Positions 56,637-64,000 of a DNA stretch of 64,000 nt are shown one piece after another. This stretch comes from Streptomyces mangrovisoli (GTDB taxonomy: Bacteria > Actinomycetota > Actinomycetes > Streptomycetales > Streptomycetaceae). A program made the translations under genes and the position numbers. Below the pieces are notes generated by a model. It saw only the letters and a list, made by a program, of their open reading frames with translations. It did not search any database and was not told the origin of the DNA. The first letter of the stretch is position 1; every line of letters begins with the position of its first letter. The DNA is taken from assembly GCF_000974985.2 (NCBI RefSeq), contig NZ_LAVA02000119.1:42455-106454 (forward strand), in the 5' to 3' direction.

Positions 56637-57970
56637 CGACACGGACGTACTGGCTGGAGCACGCCTGGCTCGGCACCTATGTCGAGCCGGGAGTCGCCGT
56701 CGACGTCACGGACGGCCGCATCAGCGCCGTCCGCACCGAGACCCCCGCCCCGCCGCCCGGCGCCGAGGTGCTGCGCGGCCTCACCCTGCCCGGCCTCGCC
56801 AACGCGCACAGCCACGCCTTCCACCGCGCCCTGCGCGGCACCGTCCAGGTCGGCAGCGGCACCTTCTGGACCTGGCGCGAGCTGATGTACGGCTTCGCCG
56901 ACCGGCTCACCCCCGAGAGCTACCACGCCCTCGCCCGCGCGGTGTACGCCGAGATGGCACTGGCCGGCGTCACCGCCGTCGGCGAGTTCCACTACGTGCA
57001 CCACGCGCCCGGCGGAGCCCGTTACGCCGACCCCAACGCCATGGGCGAGGCGCTGATCGCGGCCGCCGCCGACGCGGGCATCCGCATCACCCTCCTCGAC
57101 ACGGCCTATCTCTCCTCCGGCTTCGGCGCCCCGCCCAACGCGCACCAGCTGCGCTTCAGCGACGGCAGCGCCGAGGACTGGGCCACACGCTCTGCACTTC
57201 TCAAGGAACGGGATCACGCACGGATCGGGGCCGCGATCCACTCGGTGCGGGCCGTGCCCGCGGCGCAGCTCGCCACCGTGGCCCGGTGGGCCGAGGAGCG
57301 GCGGGCCCCGCTGCACGTGCACCTGTCCGAGCAGACCGCGGAGAACGACGCCTGCCGTGACGCCCACGGCCGCACGCCCACCCGGCTCCTCGCCGACCAC
57401 GGCGTCCTCGGCCCGCGCACCACCGGCGTCCACAACACCCACCTGACCGACGAGGACATCGCCCTCATCGGCGGCAGCGGCACCGGCACCTGCATGTGCC
57501 CCACCACCGAGCGGGACCTCGCCGACGGCATCGGACCCGCCGTCGCCCTGCAGGCCGCGGGCTCCCCGCTCAGTCTCGGCTCCGACAGCCACGCCGTCAT
57601 CGACCTGCTCGAGGAGGCGCGCGCCATGGAGCTGAACGAGCGGCTGCGCAGCCGCACCCGCGGGCACTGGACGGCCGAGGCGCTGCTGCGCGCGGCCTCC
57701 GGCGACGGGCACGCGGCCCTCGGCTGGGAGGAGGCGGGCAGCCTGGAGCAGGGGGCGCTCGCCGACTTCACGACGATCGCCCTCGACTCGGTCAGGACGG
57801 CAGGGCCGCTGCCCAGGCTGGGCGCCGAGACGGCCGTATTCGCCGCGTCGGCCGCCGATGTGCGGCACACGGTCGTGGCGGGGCGGCAGATCGTGCGCGA
57901 CGGCGCGCACACGCTGGTGCCCGACGTGCCCGGAGCGCTCGCGGCCGCCGTCGCGGCCCTGCGCGACTGA
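56633..57970 (+). CDS. hutF: formimidoylglutamate deiminase
   Basis: A 445-residue amidohydrolase-superfamily deiminase converting N-formimidoyl-L-glutamate to N-formyl-L-glutamate plus ammonia. Zinc ligands in ANAHSHAFHRALRG, APLHVHLSEQ, and SLGSDSHAVIDL; catalytic region TTGVHNTHLTDEDI. The family position directly before imidazolonepropionase is standard for hutF. GTG at 56633 overlaps the M20 gene stop (GTGA). Confidence 0.93.
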   Translation: MTTRTYWLEHAWLGTYVEPGVAVDVTDGRISAVRTETPAPPPGAEVLRGLTLPGLANAHSHAFHRALRGTVQVGSGTFWTWRELMYGFADRLTPESYHALARAVYAEMALAGVTAVGEFHYVHHAPGGARYADPNAMGEALIAAAADAGIRITLLDTAYLSSGFGAPPNAHQLRFSDGSAEDWATRSALLKERDHARIGAAIHSVRAVPAAQLATVARWAEERRAPLHVHLSEQTAENDACRDAHGRTPTRLLADHGVLGPRTTGVHNTHLTDEDIALIGGSGTGTCMCPTTERDLADGIGPAVALQAAGSPLSLGSDSHAVIDLLEEARAMELNERLRSRTRGHWTAEALLRAASGDGHAALGWEEAGSLEQGALADFTTIALDSVRTAGPLPRLGAETAVFAASAADVRHTVVAGRQIVRDGAHTLVPDVPGALAAAVAALRD

Positions 57971-58068
57971 CCCCGGGCCGCCCCGCGCGACCGGGCGGCC
58001 GCCGTCCCCCGCGACCGCACAGCGCCCGCCCCGCGCGACCGCATCCCCCCGCCACCACCGAGGACGCC
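57971..58068. repeat. short GC-rich repeat between hutF and hutI
   Basis: CCGCGCGACCG-like units recur about 57984, 58004 and 58030 in the 98-base hutF-hutI gap. No gene is seen. The operon probably continues through it. Confidence 0.5.
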
Positions 58069-59241
58069 ATGAGCAGCACCGTCATCACCAACATCGCCAC
58101 GCTGGTCACCAACGATCCCTCCCTCGGCGACTCGTCTCCGCTCGGTCTGGTCCGGGACGCGGCCGTCGTCGTCGACGGCGACCGCGTCGCCTGGATCGGT
58201 GAGTCCAGCAAAGCACCCGCCACTGACAACCGGGTCGACGCCGCCGGCCGGGCCGTCCTGCCGGGCTTCGTGGACTCCCACTCGCACCTGGTCTTCGCGG
58301 GCGACCGCACCGAGGAGTTCAACGCCCGCATGTCGGGCCGCGCCTACTCCGCGGGCGGCATCCGCACGACCGTCGCCGCCACCCGTGCCGCGACCGACGA
58401 GCAGCTGGAGGCGAACCTCACCCGCCACCTCGCGGAGGCGCTCCGCCAGGGCACCACCACCTTCGAGACCAAGTCGGGCTACGGCCTCACGGTCGCCGAC
58501 GAGGCCCGCGCGCTGCGCATCGCCGCCGCCCACACCGACGAGGTCACCTTCCTCGGCGCCCACATCGTCTCCCCGGACCTCGCCGAGGACCCGGCCGCGT
58601 ACGTCGCGCTCGTCACCGGCGAGATGCTCGCGGCCTGCGCGCCGTACGCCCGCTGGATCGACGTCTTCTGCGAGAAGGGCGCCTTCGACGGCGACCAGGC
58701 GCGGGAGATCCTCACCGCGGGCCGCGCCGCCGGACTCGGCCTGCGCGTCCACGCCAACCAGCTCTCCTACGGCCCCGGCGTGCAGCTCGCCGTCGAGCTG
58801 GACGCGGCCAGCGCCGACCACTGCACCCATCTCACCGACGCCGACGTGGACGCCCTGGCCGACGGCCGTACCGTCGCCACGCTGCTGCCCGGCGCGGAGT
58901 TCTCCACCCGCGCCGAGTGGCCGGACGCCCGCCGCCTGCTCGACGCCGGGGTGACCGTCGCCCTGTCCACGGACTGCAACCCCGGCTCGTCGTTCACCTC
59001 GTCCGTCCCCTTCTGCATCGCGCTCGCGGTGCGCGACATGCGGATGACCCCGGACGAGGCCGTGTGGGCGGCGACCGCGGGCGGCGCGGCGGCCCTGCGC
59101 CGCACCGACATCGGCCGGCTCACCCCCGGCGCCCGGGCCGACCTGACCCTCCTCGACGCGCCGAGCCATGTCCACCTGGCCTACCGGCCGGGCGTGCCGC
59201 TGGTGTCGCAGGTGTGGCGGGCGGGCGTGCGCGTGGTCTGA
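58069..59241 (+). CDS. hutI: imidazolonepropionase
   Basis: A 390-residue zinc amidohydrolase opening 4-imidazolone-5-propionate to N-formimidoyl-L-glutamate. Metal motif FVDSHSHLVFAGDR, FETKSGYGLT, substrate loop ANQLSYGPGV, and STDCNPGSSFTSS are canonical. ATG with GAGGACGCC upstream. Last hut gene here; histidase (hutH) is not in the window, as in other Streptomyces. Confidence 0.95.
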   Translation: MSSTVITNIATLVTNDPSLGDSSPLGLVRDAAVVVDGDRVAWIGESSKAPATDNRVDAAGRAVLPGFVDSHSHLVFAGDRTEEFNARMSGRAYSAGGIRTTVAATRAATDEQLEANLTRHLAEALRQGTTTFETKSGYGLTVADEARALRIAAAHTDEVTFLGAHIVSPDLAEDPAAYVALVTGEMLAACAPYARWIDVFCEKGAFDGDQAREILTAGRAAGLGLRVHANQLSYGPGVQLAVELDAASADHCTHLTDADVDALADGRTVATLLPGAEFSTRAEWPDARRLLDAGVTVALSTDCNPGSSFTSSVPFCIALAVRDMRMTPDEAVWAATAGGAAALRRTDIGRLTPGARADLTLLDAPSHVHLAYRPGVPLVSQVWRAGVRVV

Positions 59242-59305
59242 GTCCCCGGACCGTGCCCCGTTCTTCACCCGCGTGGTCCGCGTCCGGGACGGCGGCCGGT
59301 GCGCG

Positions 59306-60898
59306 TCAGCTCGCCCCGGCCACCCACCGCTGGTCGCCGCCCCCGGTGAGCGGGTCGAGGGACAGGCCGCCGTCGGCGTCGGGGGTGAGGGCCGTCCCGA
59401 TCGCGACGGCCGGGCGGATCACCCCGTCGTCGTCGACCGTGAACCGCAGGTTCTGCCCGTTCCTGCCCTCCACCGACGAGCAGCTCCACACCCCCACGCC
59501 CCGGTCCACGGAACCGCGGCTGTCCAGGCAGAAGTCGGAGTCCGCCGCGTTCTGGAGGACGCCCCGGCCGGTGTCGACGCGCCAGCGCTGGGACGGCGAC
59601 GAGGAGCAGGCGGTCATCACCACGTCCGTACCGTTGTCGAAGTCGTCCGCCACGTCCAGGCACTGGCCCGAGGCGGCGCTCACGACCTGCGCGTACGTGC
59701 CGTCCGGGGCGTGCGCCGGGGACGCGGTGGGCGTGGGCGCGCGGGTGGCCGTCGGCCGCGGGCTCGGCGACGTGGTGCGCGGCGTACGCGTGCTGCCGGA
59801 GGGGGACGGGGAGGCGGTGGACGGGGAGGCGGTGGTCGCCGGGACGGTCGCCGTGACCGTGACCTGCCCCGGGGCCGTCGGGGTGCTGACCGAGCCGGCC
59901 GCCTGCGGGTCGGCCGGGTCCGAGCCGCCCGACCACAGCACCACCATTAGCAGGGGCACGAGCGTCACCGCGCACGCGGCGGAGGCGAGCACGACGCGGC
60001 GCGAGGGGGAGCGGAGCGAGGAGGCCCGGGCGGGTGCCGGCCCCGGGCCCGGTGGCCGGCGGCCGGGGGCCCCGGCCGCCGCCCGCGCGGTGTAGGCCGT
60101 CCCCGCCCAGGGCAGCAGCCCCTCCGCCAGCGCCGTGCGCGGGCTGTCGCGCAGCGCGCACTGTTCCTCGTACGCCGTCGCGCAGTGCGCGCAGTGCGCC
60201 ATGTGGGCGTGCAGATCGGGGCTGGTGCGGGGGGTGTCCGGGCGTACGGACTCCTCGATCAGACGGCGGAAGTCCCCGCACCGGGGGTCGTCCGACGCGG
60301 CGAGGCGGGCCCGCAGGCAGGCGTGCGCCAGGGCCTGGCACGCCTGGTCGGTGCCGTACGCCACGTCCTCGGGGGTCACGCCCAGCAGGGCGGCCGTGCG
60401 CGCCACCGGTTCGCGTTCCACGGCGCCGTACCAGACGAGGCCCTGGGTGCGGGTCGGCAGCGAGCGGAACGCGGCGAGCATCGGCGGCACCGGGCCGCCC
60501 GGGCCCGCCGCGTTCAGCACGAGCAGCAGCCCGGGGTCCACGCCGGCCGCGCGCTCGTCGCGGGCCCACTCGGCGGCGAGCCGGGTGGTGAGCAGCAGCA
60601 GCCGGTGGCGCAGCGGGACGTCGGGGTAGAAGCCGCGCGCCGACTCGCGGGCGGCGAGGGTGAAGGACTGCGCGGCCAGCTGCCGGGCCGCCGGATCGCC
60701 CGTCGTGCAGAGCCGGGCGTAGGCGAGCACGGAGGGCAGATGGCGGGCACGGATCTCCTGGAGCGCCGGGAAGACCGTGGGCGTGTCGGCCCGCAGCAGG
60801 CCCGTCAGGTGCGCGTCGGACGCGTCGGCGTGGAGCCGGCCGTCCCCGGCTTCGGCGCCGTCGCCGCCCGTGTCGTCGGCTCCGTCCGGCCGCGCCAT
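59306..60898 (-). CDS. sigma-like/zinc-finger/RICIN fusion membrane protein
   Basis: A 530-residue bitopic protein with an unusual layout: a divergent ECF-sigma-like cytoplasmic region (about residues 30-200, with a region-4-like RTQGLVWYGAVEREPVARTA segment), a short anti-sigma-type zinc finger (HMAHCAHCATAYEE, about 225-240), one transmembrane helix (about 290-315, VVLASAACAVTLVPLLMVVL), a Pro/Thr/Ser linker, and an extracellular RICIN B-lectin (about 395-530, QCLDVADD, SQRWRVDTG, DQRWVAG). It combines gene-control and sugar-binding modules in one chain. ATG at 60898 after GGAGGCGGGTGG. Confidence 0.82.
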   Translation of the reverse strand: MARPDGADDTGGDGAEAGDGRLHADASDAHLTGLLRADTPTVFPALQEIRARHLPSVLAYARLCTTGDPAARQLAAQSFTLAARESARGFYPDVPLRHRLLLLTTRLAAEWARDERAAGVDPGLLLVLNAAGPGGPVPPMLAAFRSLPTRTQGLVWYGAVEREPVARTAALLGVTPEDVAYGTDQACQALAHACLRARLAASDDPRCGDFRRLIEESVRPDTPRTSPDLHAHMAHCAHCATAYEEQCALRDSPRTALAEGLLPWAGTAYTARAAAGAPGRRPPGPGPAPARASSLRSPSRRVVLASAACAVTLVPLLMVVLWSGGSDPADPQAAGSVSTPTAPGQVTVTATVPATTASPSTASPSPSGSTRTPRTTSPSPRPTATRAPTPTASPAHAPDGTYAQVVSAASGQCLDVADDFDNGTDVVMTACSSSPSQRWRVDTGRGVLQNAADSDFCLDSRGSVDRGVGVWSCSSVEGRNGQNLRFTVDDDGVIRPAVAIGTALTPDADGGLSLDPLTGGGDQRWVAGAS

Positions 60899-61223
60899 CC
60901 ACCCGCCTCCTCGCACCCGCCACGCGTCATCTCACCGACCCGGGCCTCCTGACGTACCGGCCAGTCGGGTCCGGGGTGCGCCCATAGTGGTGGAAGGGAA
61001 CCCGTGAGGCTAGGTGTTCCCGCAAGTAATCCGAAGGCGCGCAGGTGACGGGGGCGCGACGCGGCGGGGCGGGAACGTGCACGGCGGGGCGGGGCGGGAA
61101 CGCGCACGGCGGGGCGGGGCCGGGAACGGCCGCGAACGCACGCGCCGGGGCCACGCGAAGGGCCCGGCGCCCCGTACGCCTCGCGGTGGGGTGCCGGGCC
61201 CTGGTGTCATCGGGCGGGGCCGG
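60899..61223. other. gap with GC-rich repeats and a terminator
   Basis: No gene is seen. GGGAACG recurs at 61071, 61096 and 61122 (about 25-bp units of GGCGGGGCGGGAACG). The sigma-factor terminator AGGGCCCGGCGCCCC (61159-61173) pairs with GGGGTGCCGGGCCCT (61188-61202). The first part must hold the RICIN-fusion promoter. Confidence 0.55.
61159..61202 (-). terminator. terminator of the sigma factor gene
   Basis: A 15-bp stem with one wobble (61159-61173 with 61188-61202) and 14-nt loop, just beyond the sigma factor stop codon. Confidence 0.75.
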
Positions 61224-62165
61224 TCATTCCTCGACGGTCAGCCCCTTGCGCAGCCGTACCAGCGTGCGCGACAGCAGACGGGACACGTGCATCTGGGAGA
61301 TGCCGAGTTCGTCGCCGATCTCGGACTGGGTCATGCCGGCCACGAAGCGCAGGGAGAGGATCTGCCGGTCACGGGCGGGCAGTTCGGCGATCAGCGGCTT
61401 GAGCGACTCGACGTACTCGATGCCCTCGATGCCGTGGTCCTCGTAGCCGATGCGGTCGGCGAGCGTGCCCTCGGTGTCGTCCTCGTCCGGCTGCGCGTCG
61501 AGCGACGAGGCGGTGTACGCGTTCGAGGCGGCCATGCCCTCGACGACCTCGTCGTGGGTCAGGCCGAGACGCTCGGCGAGTTCGGCCACGGTCGGCGCGC
61601 GGTCCAGCTTCTGGGCCAGCTCGTCGCCCGCCTTGGCGAGGTCGAGCCGCAGCTCCTGGAGCCGGCGAGGCACCCGCACCGACCAGGACGTGTCACGGAA
61701 GAAGCGCTTGATCTCGCCGATGATGGTGGGCATCGCGAAGGTGGGGAACTCGACGCCCCGGCTCAGCTCGAACCGGTCGATCGCCTTGATCAGGCCGATG
61801 GTGCCGACCTGGATGATGTCCTCCATCGGCTCGCTGCGGGTGCGGAACCGGGAGGCGGCGAACTTGACCAGCGCCAGGTTGAGCTCGACGAGGGTGTTGC
61901 GGACGTACGAGTACTCGTACGTGCCTTCCTCGAGGGACTCCAGCCGCTCGAAGAGGGTCTTGGACAGGGCGCGGGCGTCGACCGGCCCCACCTCGTCGTA
62001 CGGGGGGATCTCCGGAAGTCCGTCCAGCGGGTCCGGATGCTGCGGAGCGAGTCCGTCCATGGGGTCCGGGCGCTGCGGAGCGGGTCCGTCCATGGGGTCC
62101 GGGCGTTCCGGAGCGAGTGTCGACGTCGTCGTGTGGGTACGCGATGCGTCGAGCCGGGGTGACAT
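61224..62165 (-). CDS. sigI: SigB/F/G-type stress-response sigma factor
   Basis: A 313-residue sigma factor of the SigB/SigF/SigG group that drives Streptomyces osmotic and developmental stress genes. Region 2 (MEDIIQVGTIGLIKAIDRFE, RGVEFPTFAMPTIIGEIKRF), region 3 (VRVPRRLQELRLDLAKAGDE) and region 4 HTH (LSLRFVAGMTQSEIGDELGI) are complete. Residues about 15-48 carry three 11-residue units (PERPDPMDG and variants). ATG at 62165 with GGAGGACATTC. It is divergent from an anti-sigma antagonist and kinase pair, so it is probably their client. The sigI name rests on recalled synteny with SCO3068. Confidence 0.85.
   Translation of the reverse strand: MSPRLDASRTHTTTSTLAPERPDPMDGPAPQRPDPMDGLAPQHPDPLDGLPEIPPYDEVGPVDARALSKTLFERLESLEEGTYEYSYVRNTLVELNLALVKFAASRFRTRSEPMEDIIQVGTIGLIKAIDRFELSRGVEFPTFAMPTIIGEIKRFFRDTSWSVRVPRRLQELRLDLAKAGDELAQKLDRAPTVAELAERLGLTHDEVVEGMAASNAYTASSLDAQPDEDDTEGTLADRIGYEDHGIEGIEYVESLKPLIAELPARDRQILSLRFVAGMTQSEIGDELGISQMHVSRLLSRTLVRLRKGLTVEE
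62030..62128. repeat. 33-bp tandem repeat coding the sigma factor N-terminus
   Basis: Units beginning GGTCCGG at 62030, 62063 and 62096, period exactly 33 bp, encode repeated PERPDPMDGLA-type undecapeptides before sigma region 1.2. Confidence 0.9.
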
Positions 62166-62412
62166 GAATGTCCTCCATCGTTCTCGGCGTATGGCTGCCG
62201 AAGCCAGTGCTGCACTGCGGTGTGCGGCGCCTCCAAGCCGGCCGTGTCGGTCAGGTGTCTCTACTAGCCCTACCCGCTTTTCCGAGGTCACCGCAAGTGC
62301 GTGATGTCCAGGTATGTCCGTTTGTGTGCGGTTGTTCGGCTGTCGGACCGTGTGGAGAAGGCGTAGTCTTCGAGGTCGTCAGCAGCAGCCACGACCTCGG
62401 GAGACAGACGGC
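62166..62412. other. sigma/anti-sigma divergent promoter region
   Basis: No gene is seen. Holds the promoters of the leftward sigma factor and the rightward antagonist gene; no clear -10/-35 of vegetative type stands out, so stress-type promoters are likely. Confidence 0.45.
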
Positions 62413-62790
62413 ATGGACCGCGGGACGGTCGGCAGCGCACAGTCGGGCCGGCTTCTGGTGGAGGTGCGGGAAGAGGGCCCCAGCGCCGTCGTGACGCCGG
62501 CGGGTGAGCTCGATCACCACACCGCCGATCTGTTGCGCGAGCCACTCGACGATCTGCTCTCCAAGGGTGTCGCCAAGCTCGTCGTGGACTGCGCGCGGCT
62601 CGAGTTCTGCGACTCCACCGGTCTGAACGTGCTGCTCGGGGCGCGCCTGAAGGCGGAGGCGGCCGGCGGCGGGGTGCACCTGGCGGGAATGCAGCCGGTG
62701 GTCGCCCGGGTGTTCGAGATCACGGGGGCGGACGCGGTCTTCACCGTGCACGACTCCGTCGAGGCGGCGCTCGCCGACGAGGCCGGCTGA
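62413..62790 (+). CDS. anti-sigma factor antagonist (STAS domain)
   Basis: A 125-residue SpoIIAA/RsbV-type anti-anti-sigma factor. STAS motifs VTPAGELDHHTADLL, LVVDCARLEFCDSTGLNVLL with the phosphorylatable Ser in CDST, and GVHLAGMQPVVARVFEITG. Dephosphorylated, it would pair with the kinase encoded next and free the sigma factor. ATG at 62413 after GGGAGA. It is the partner of the downstream HATPase gene, about 200 bases away. Confidence 0.9.
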   Translation: MDRGTVGSAQSGRLLVEVREEGPSAVVTPAGELDHHTADLLREPLDDLLSKGVAKLVVDCARLEFCDSTGLNVLLGARLKAEAAGGGVHLAGMQPVVARVFEITGADAVFTVHDSVEAALADEAG

Positions 62791-62997
62791 CCGCCGATGC
62801 CGGACGGACGGGCCCCTCGCGAGGCGCGCCTGTTCCACGACGGGGGGTGTTCTGCCGGTTCGGTCGGGCAGGAGACTCCTGGACCGGTCGATCGCGTGCG
62901 CCGTCCTGTCGAACGGCACACGCGCACGCCCCGTACTGACCTGTACGCGAACCGACTACTCCATCGAGAACCGGTGAATCGGTGAGGTGAAGCGCTG

Positions 62998-63693
62998 ATG
63001 AGCACCACCCGGCCCTACCCGCCGGGCGACCGCGGCCCGGAGCCGAGCGGCGCTTCCGGCGTGCCCGCGGGGGCCGCGGGGCTGCCGCCGGAGGGGGCCC
63101 CGGTCGCCGAGGCGTCCCTGGCCGCCACCGAGGCGTCACCGGTCGTCGCCGAGGCGTCACCGGTCGTCCCCGACGGAGGTCAGGGCGCCGCCGGGGGGAC
63201 GGGGGCCGTGATCGAGGGGGACCGGGGCGCGCCGGAGGGGGCGCAGCCGACCGCGGAGGCGGCCCAGGCGGCCATGGAGGGCTCGCAGATGCGCAGACGA
63301 CTGAGCCTGGCCGGCGAGAGCGGGGTGGTCCCGCTCGCCCGCGACTTCACCCGGCAGGCGCTGCACGCGTGGGGCTGGCTGCCCGCCGCGACCGCCGACC
63401 GGCGGGCCGCCGCGGAGGACGTGCTGCTCGTCGTCTCCGAGCTGGTCACCAACGCCTGCCTGCACGCCGAGGGCCCGGACGAGCTCCGGCTCACCTGCGA
63501 CAAGAAGGTCATCCGCGTCGAGGTCTCGGACCACGGCAGCGGCCAGCCCGCCCCGCGCACCCCGCACCGCGCCGGGCGCCCCGGCGGCCACGGCATGTTC
63601 ATCGTGCAGCGGCTCTGCCTGGACTGGGGCGTCGTACGAACCTCCGAAGCCCCCGGCAAGACGGTCTGGGCGGACCTGGGCGCCCCGGCGTAG
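62998..63693 (+). CDS. anti-sigma factor/serine kinase (SpoIIAB/RsbW-like HATPase)
   Basis: A 231-residue protein with a low-complexity Ala/Gly/Pro N-terminus (about residues 1-95, including TEASPVVAEASPVV units) and a C-terminal HATPase_c Bergerat fold: N-box region LLVVSELVTNACLHAEGP, G1 VSDHGSGQP and G2 RPGGHGMFIVQRLC. It would bind and block the sigma factor and phosphorylate the STAS partner. ATG at 62998 follows GAGGTG. A shorter start at the internal Met before RRRLSLAGESG is possible and would give a typical RsbW length. Confidence 0.87.
   Translation: MSTTRPYPPGDRGPEPSGASGVPAGAAGLPPEGAPVAEASLAATEASPVVAEASPVVPDGGQGAAGGTGAVIEGDRGAPEGAQPTAEAAQAAMEGSQMRRRLSLAGESGVVPLARDFTRQALHAWGWLPAATADRRAAAEDVLLVVSELVTNACLHAEGPDELRLTCDKKVIRVEVSDHGSGQPAPRTPHRAGRPGGHGMFIVQRLCLDWGVVRTSEAPGKTVWADLGAPA
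63109..63171 (+). repeat. 21-bp tandem repeat in the HATPase gene
   Basis: GAGGCGTC begins units at 63109, 63130 and 63151, period 21 bp, encoding AEASLAA, TEASPVV and AEASPVV in the disordered N-terminal tail. Confidence 0.9.
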
Positions 63694-64000
63694 CCCTCCG
63701 CCTTCCAGCCGGCCGAACCTGGACGCCCCGGCGCCGACGGGCGGACCCGGACCCGGGTGCCCCGGCATTGACGGGCGGGCCCGGACCCGCGTACCCCGGC
63801 ATCGGCGGGCGGGCCTGGGTGCCCCGACTCGGGCGGCCGGCCCGGGTTCGGCCCCGGGCACCTCGGCTCCGGCAGCCCGCCCCGCGCACCCGCCCCGGCG
63901 CCTGCTCCCGTCGCGCCCCCGTCTCCGCGCCCGCCGGGCCCCCGCCGCCCGGAACTGCCCGCCGGGCTCCCACTCCTGCCCCCCTCACGCCCCGCCGGGC
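63694..64000. repeat. about 34-bp tandem repeats after the HATPase gene to window end
   Basis: GACGGGCGG and variants open units near 63736, 63770 and 63804, each containing CCCGGACCC- and GTGCCCCGGC-like elements; a degraded fourth follows. No gene is seen in the last 300 bases of the window. Confidence 0.65.

Overview
The window is chromosomal DNA from a Streptomyces (or very close relative). The evidence is very high GC with strong G/C at third codon positions, a tRNA-Leu with anticodon UAA flanked by a pobA gene (the usual bldA setting), two resuscitation-promoting-factor muralytic enzymes with a ydaO-type riboswitch, a SigB/F/G-type sigma factor with partner-switching genes, and many GTG starts. 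From memory, and not checked, the gene order resembles the S. coelicolor SCO3111 to SCO3066 region. I see no prophage, insertion sequence, CRISPR array or rRNA, so this looks like conserved core chromosome.

Layout. 1-8.4 kb: a DUF485/acetate-type symporter pair, a lipoprotein, a DHA2 drug exporter and a MacB/FtsX-type ABC exporter. 8.4-15.4 kb: mfd, a tiny antitoxin-like protein, a lipid-anchored HNH nuclease, a lipoprotein and a secreted two-repeat protein. 15.5-20.3 kb: an unusual HTH-methylase-HsdS-like fusion, then a membrane protein translationally coupled to a Ser/Thr kinase. 20.5-27 kb: a DUF1906 glycosidase-like protein, a SurA-like lipoprotein, MazG, a CYP107-type P450, and two Rpf muralytic enzymes, the second behind a c-di-AMP riboswitch. 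27.4-34.6 kb: a core housekeeping run of eno, a DivIC/FtsB-like protein, DUF501, ppx, ndh and a cyclopropane-fatty-acid-synthase-like gene. 34.7-41.8 kb: a second ABC exporter paralogous to the first, bldA, pobA, a BI-1 family protein and two small genes. 42-53.5 kb: an anchored cytoplasmic protein, thiolase, SGNH hydrolase, cystathionine beta-synthase, an RpiR-type regulator, three roadblock/LC7 proteins with a DUF4388-like partner, and a PLP decarboxylase. 53.7-59.2 kb: a histidine utilisation operon (hutU, M20 hydrolase, hutF, hutI). 59.3-64 kb: a sigma-like/zinc-finger/RICIN fusion, then a sigma factor divergent from an anti-sigma antagonist and its kinase/anti-sigma factor.

The most interesting signal is in and before the HTH-methylase fusion (15601-17811). 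A bipartite inverted repeat, TGTGAAC-N12-RTTCAC, occurs once in its promoter region. It occurs twice more inside its own coding sequence, bracketing a strictly 18-bp-periodic array of TGTGAAC half-sites. The inverted copies use the rare valine codon GTT, which points to selection on the DNA motif and to a self-recognising methylase or regulator. Other leads are an 8-bp AT-rich motif shared by the RpiR gene and hutU promoters, a histidine route that seems to use an M20 hydrolase in place of HutG, the sigma-like/RICIN fusion, and short tandem repeats that begin exactly at gene stop codons. All calls come from reading the sequence; no database search was run.
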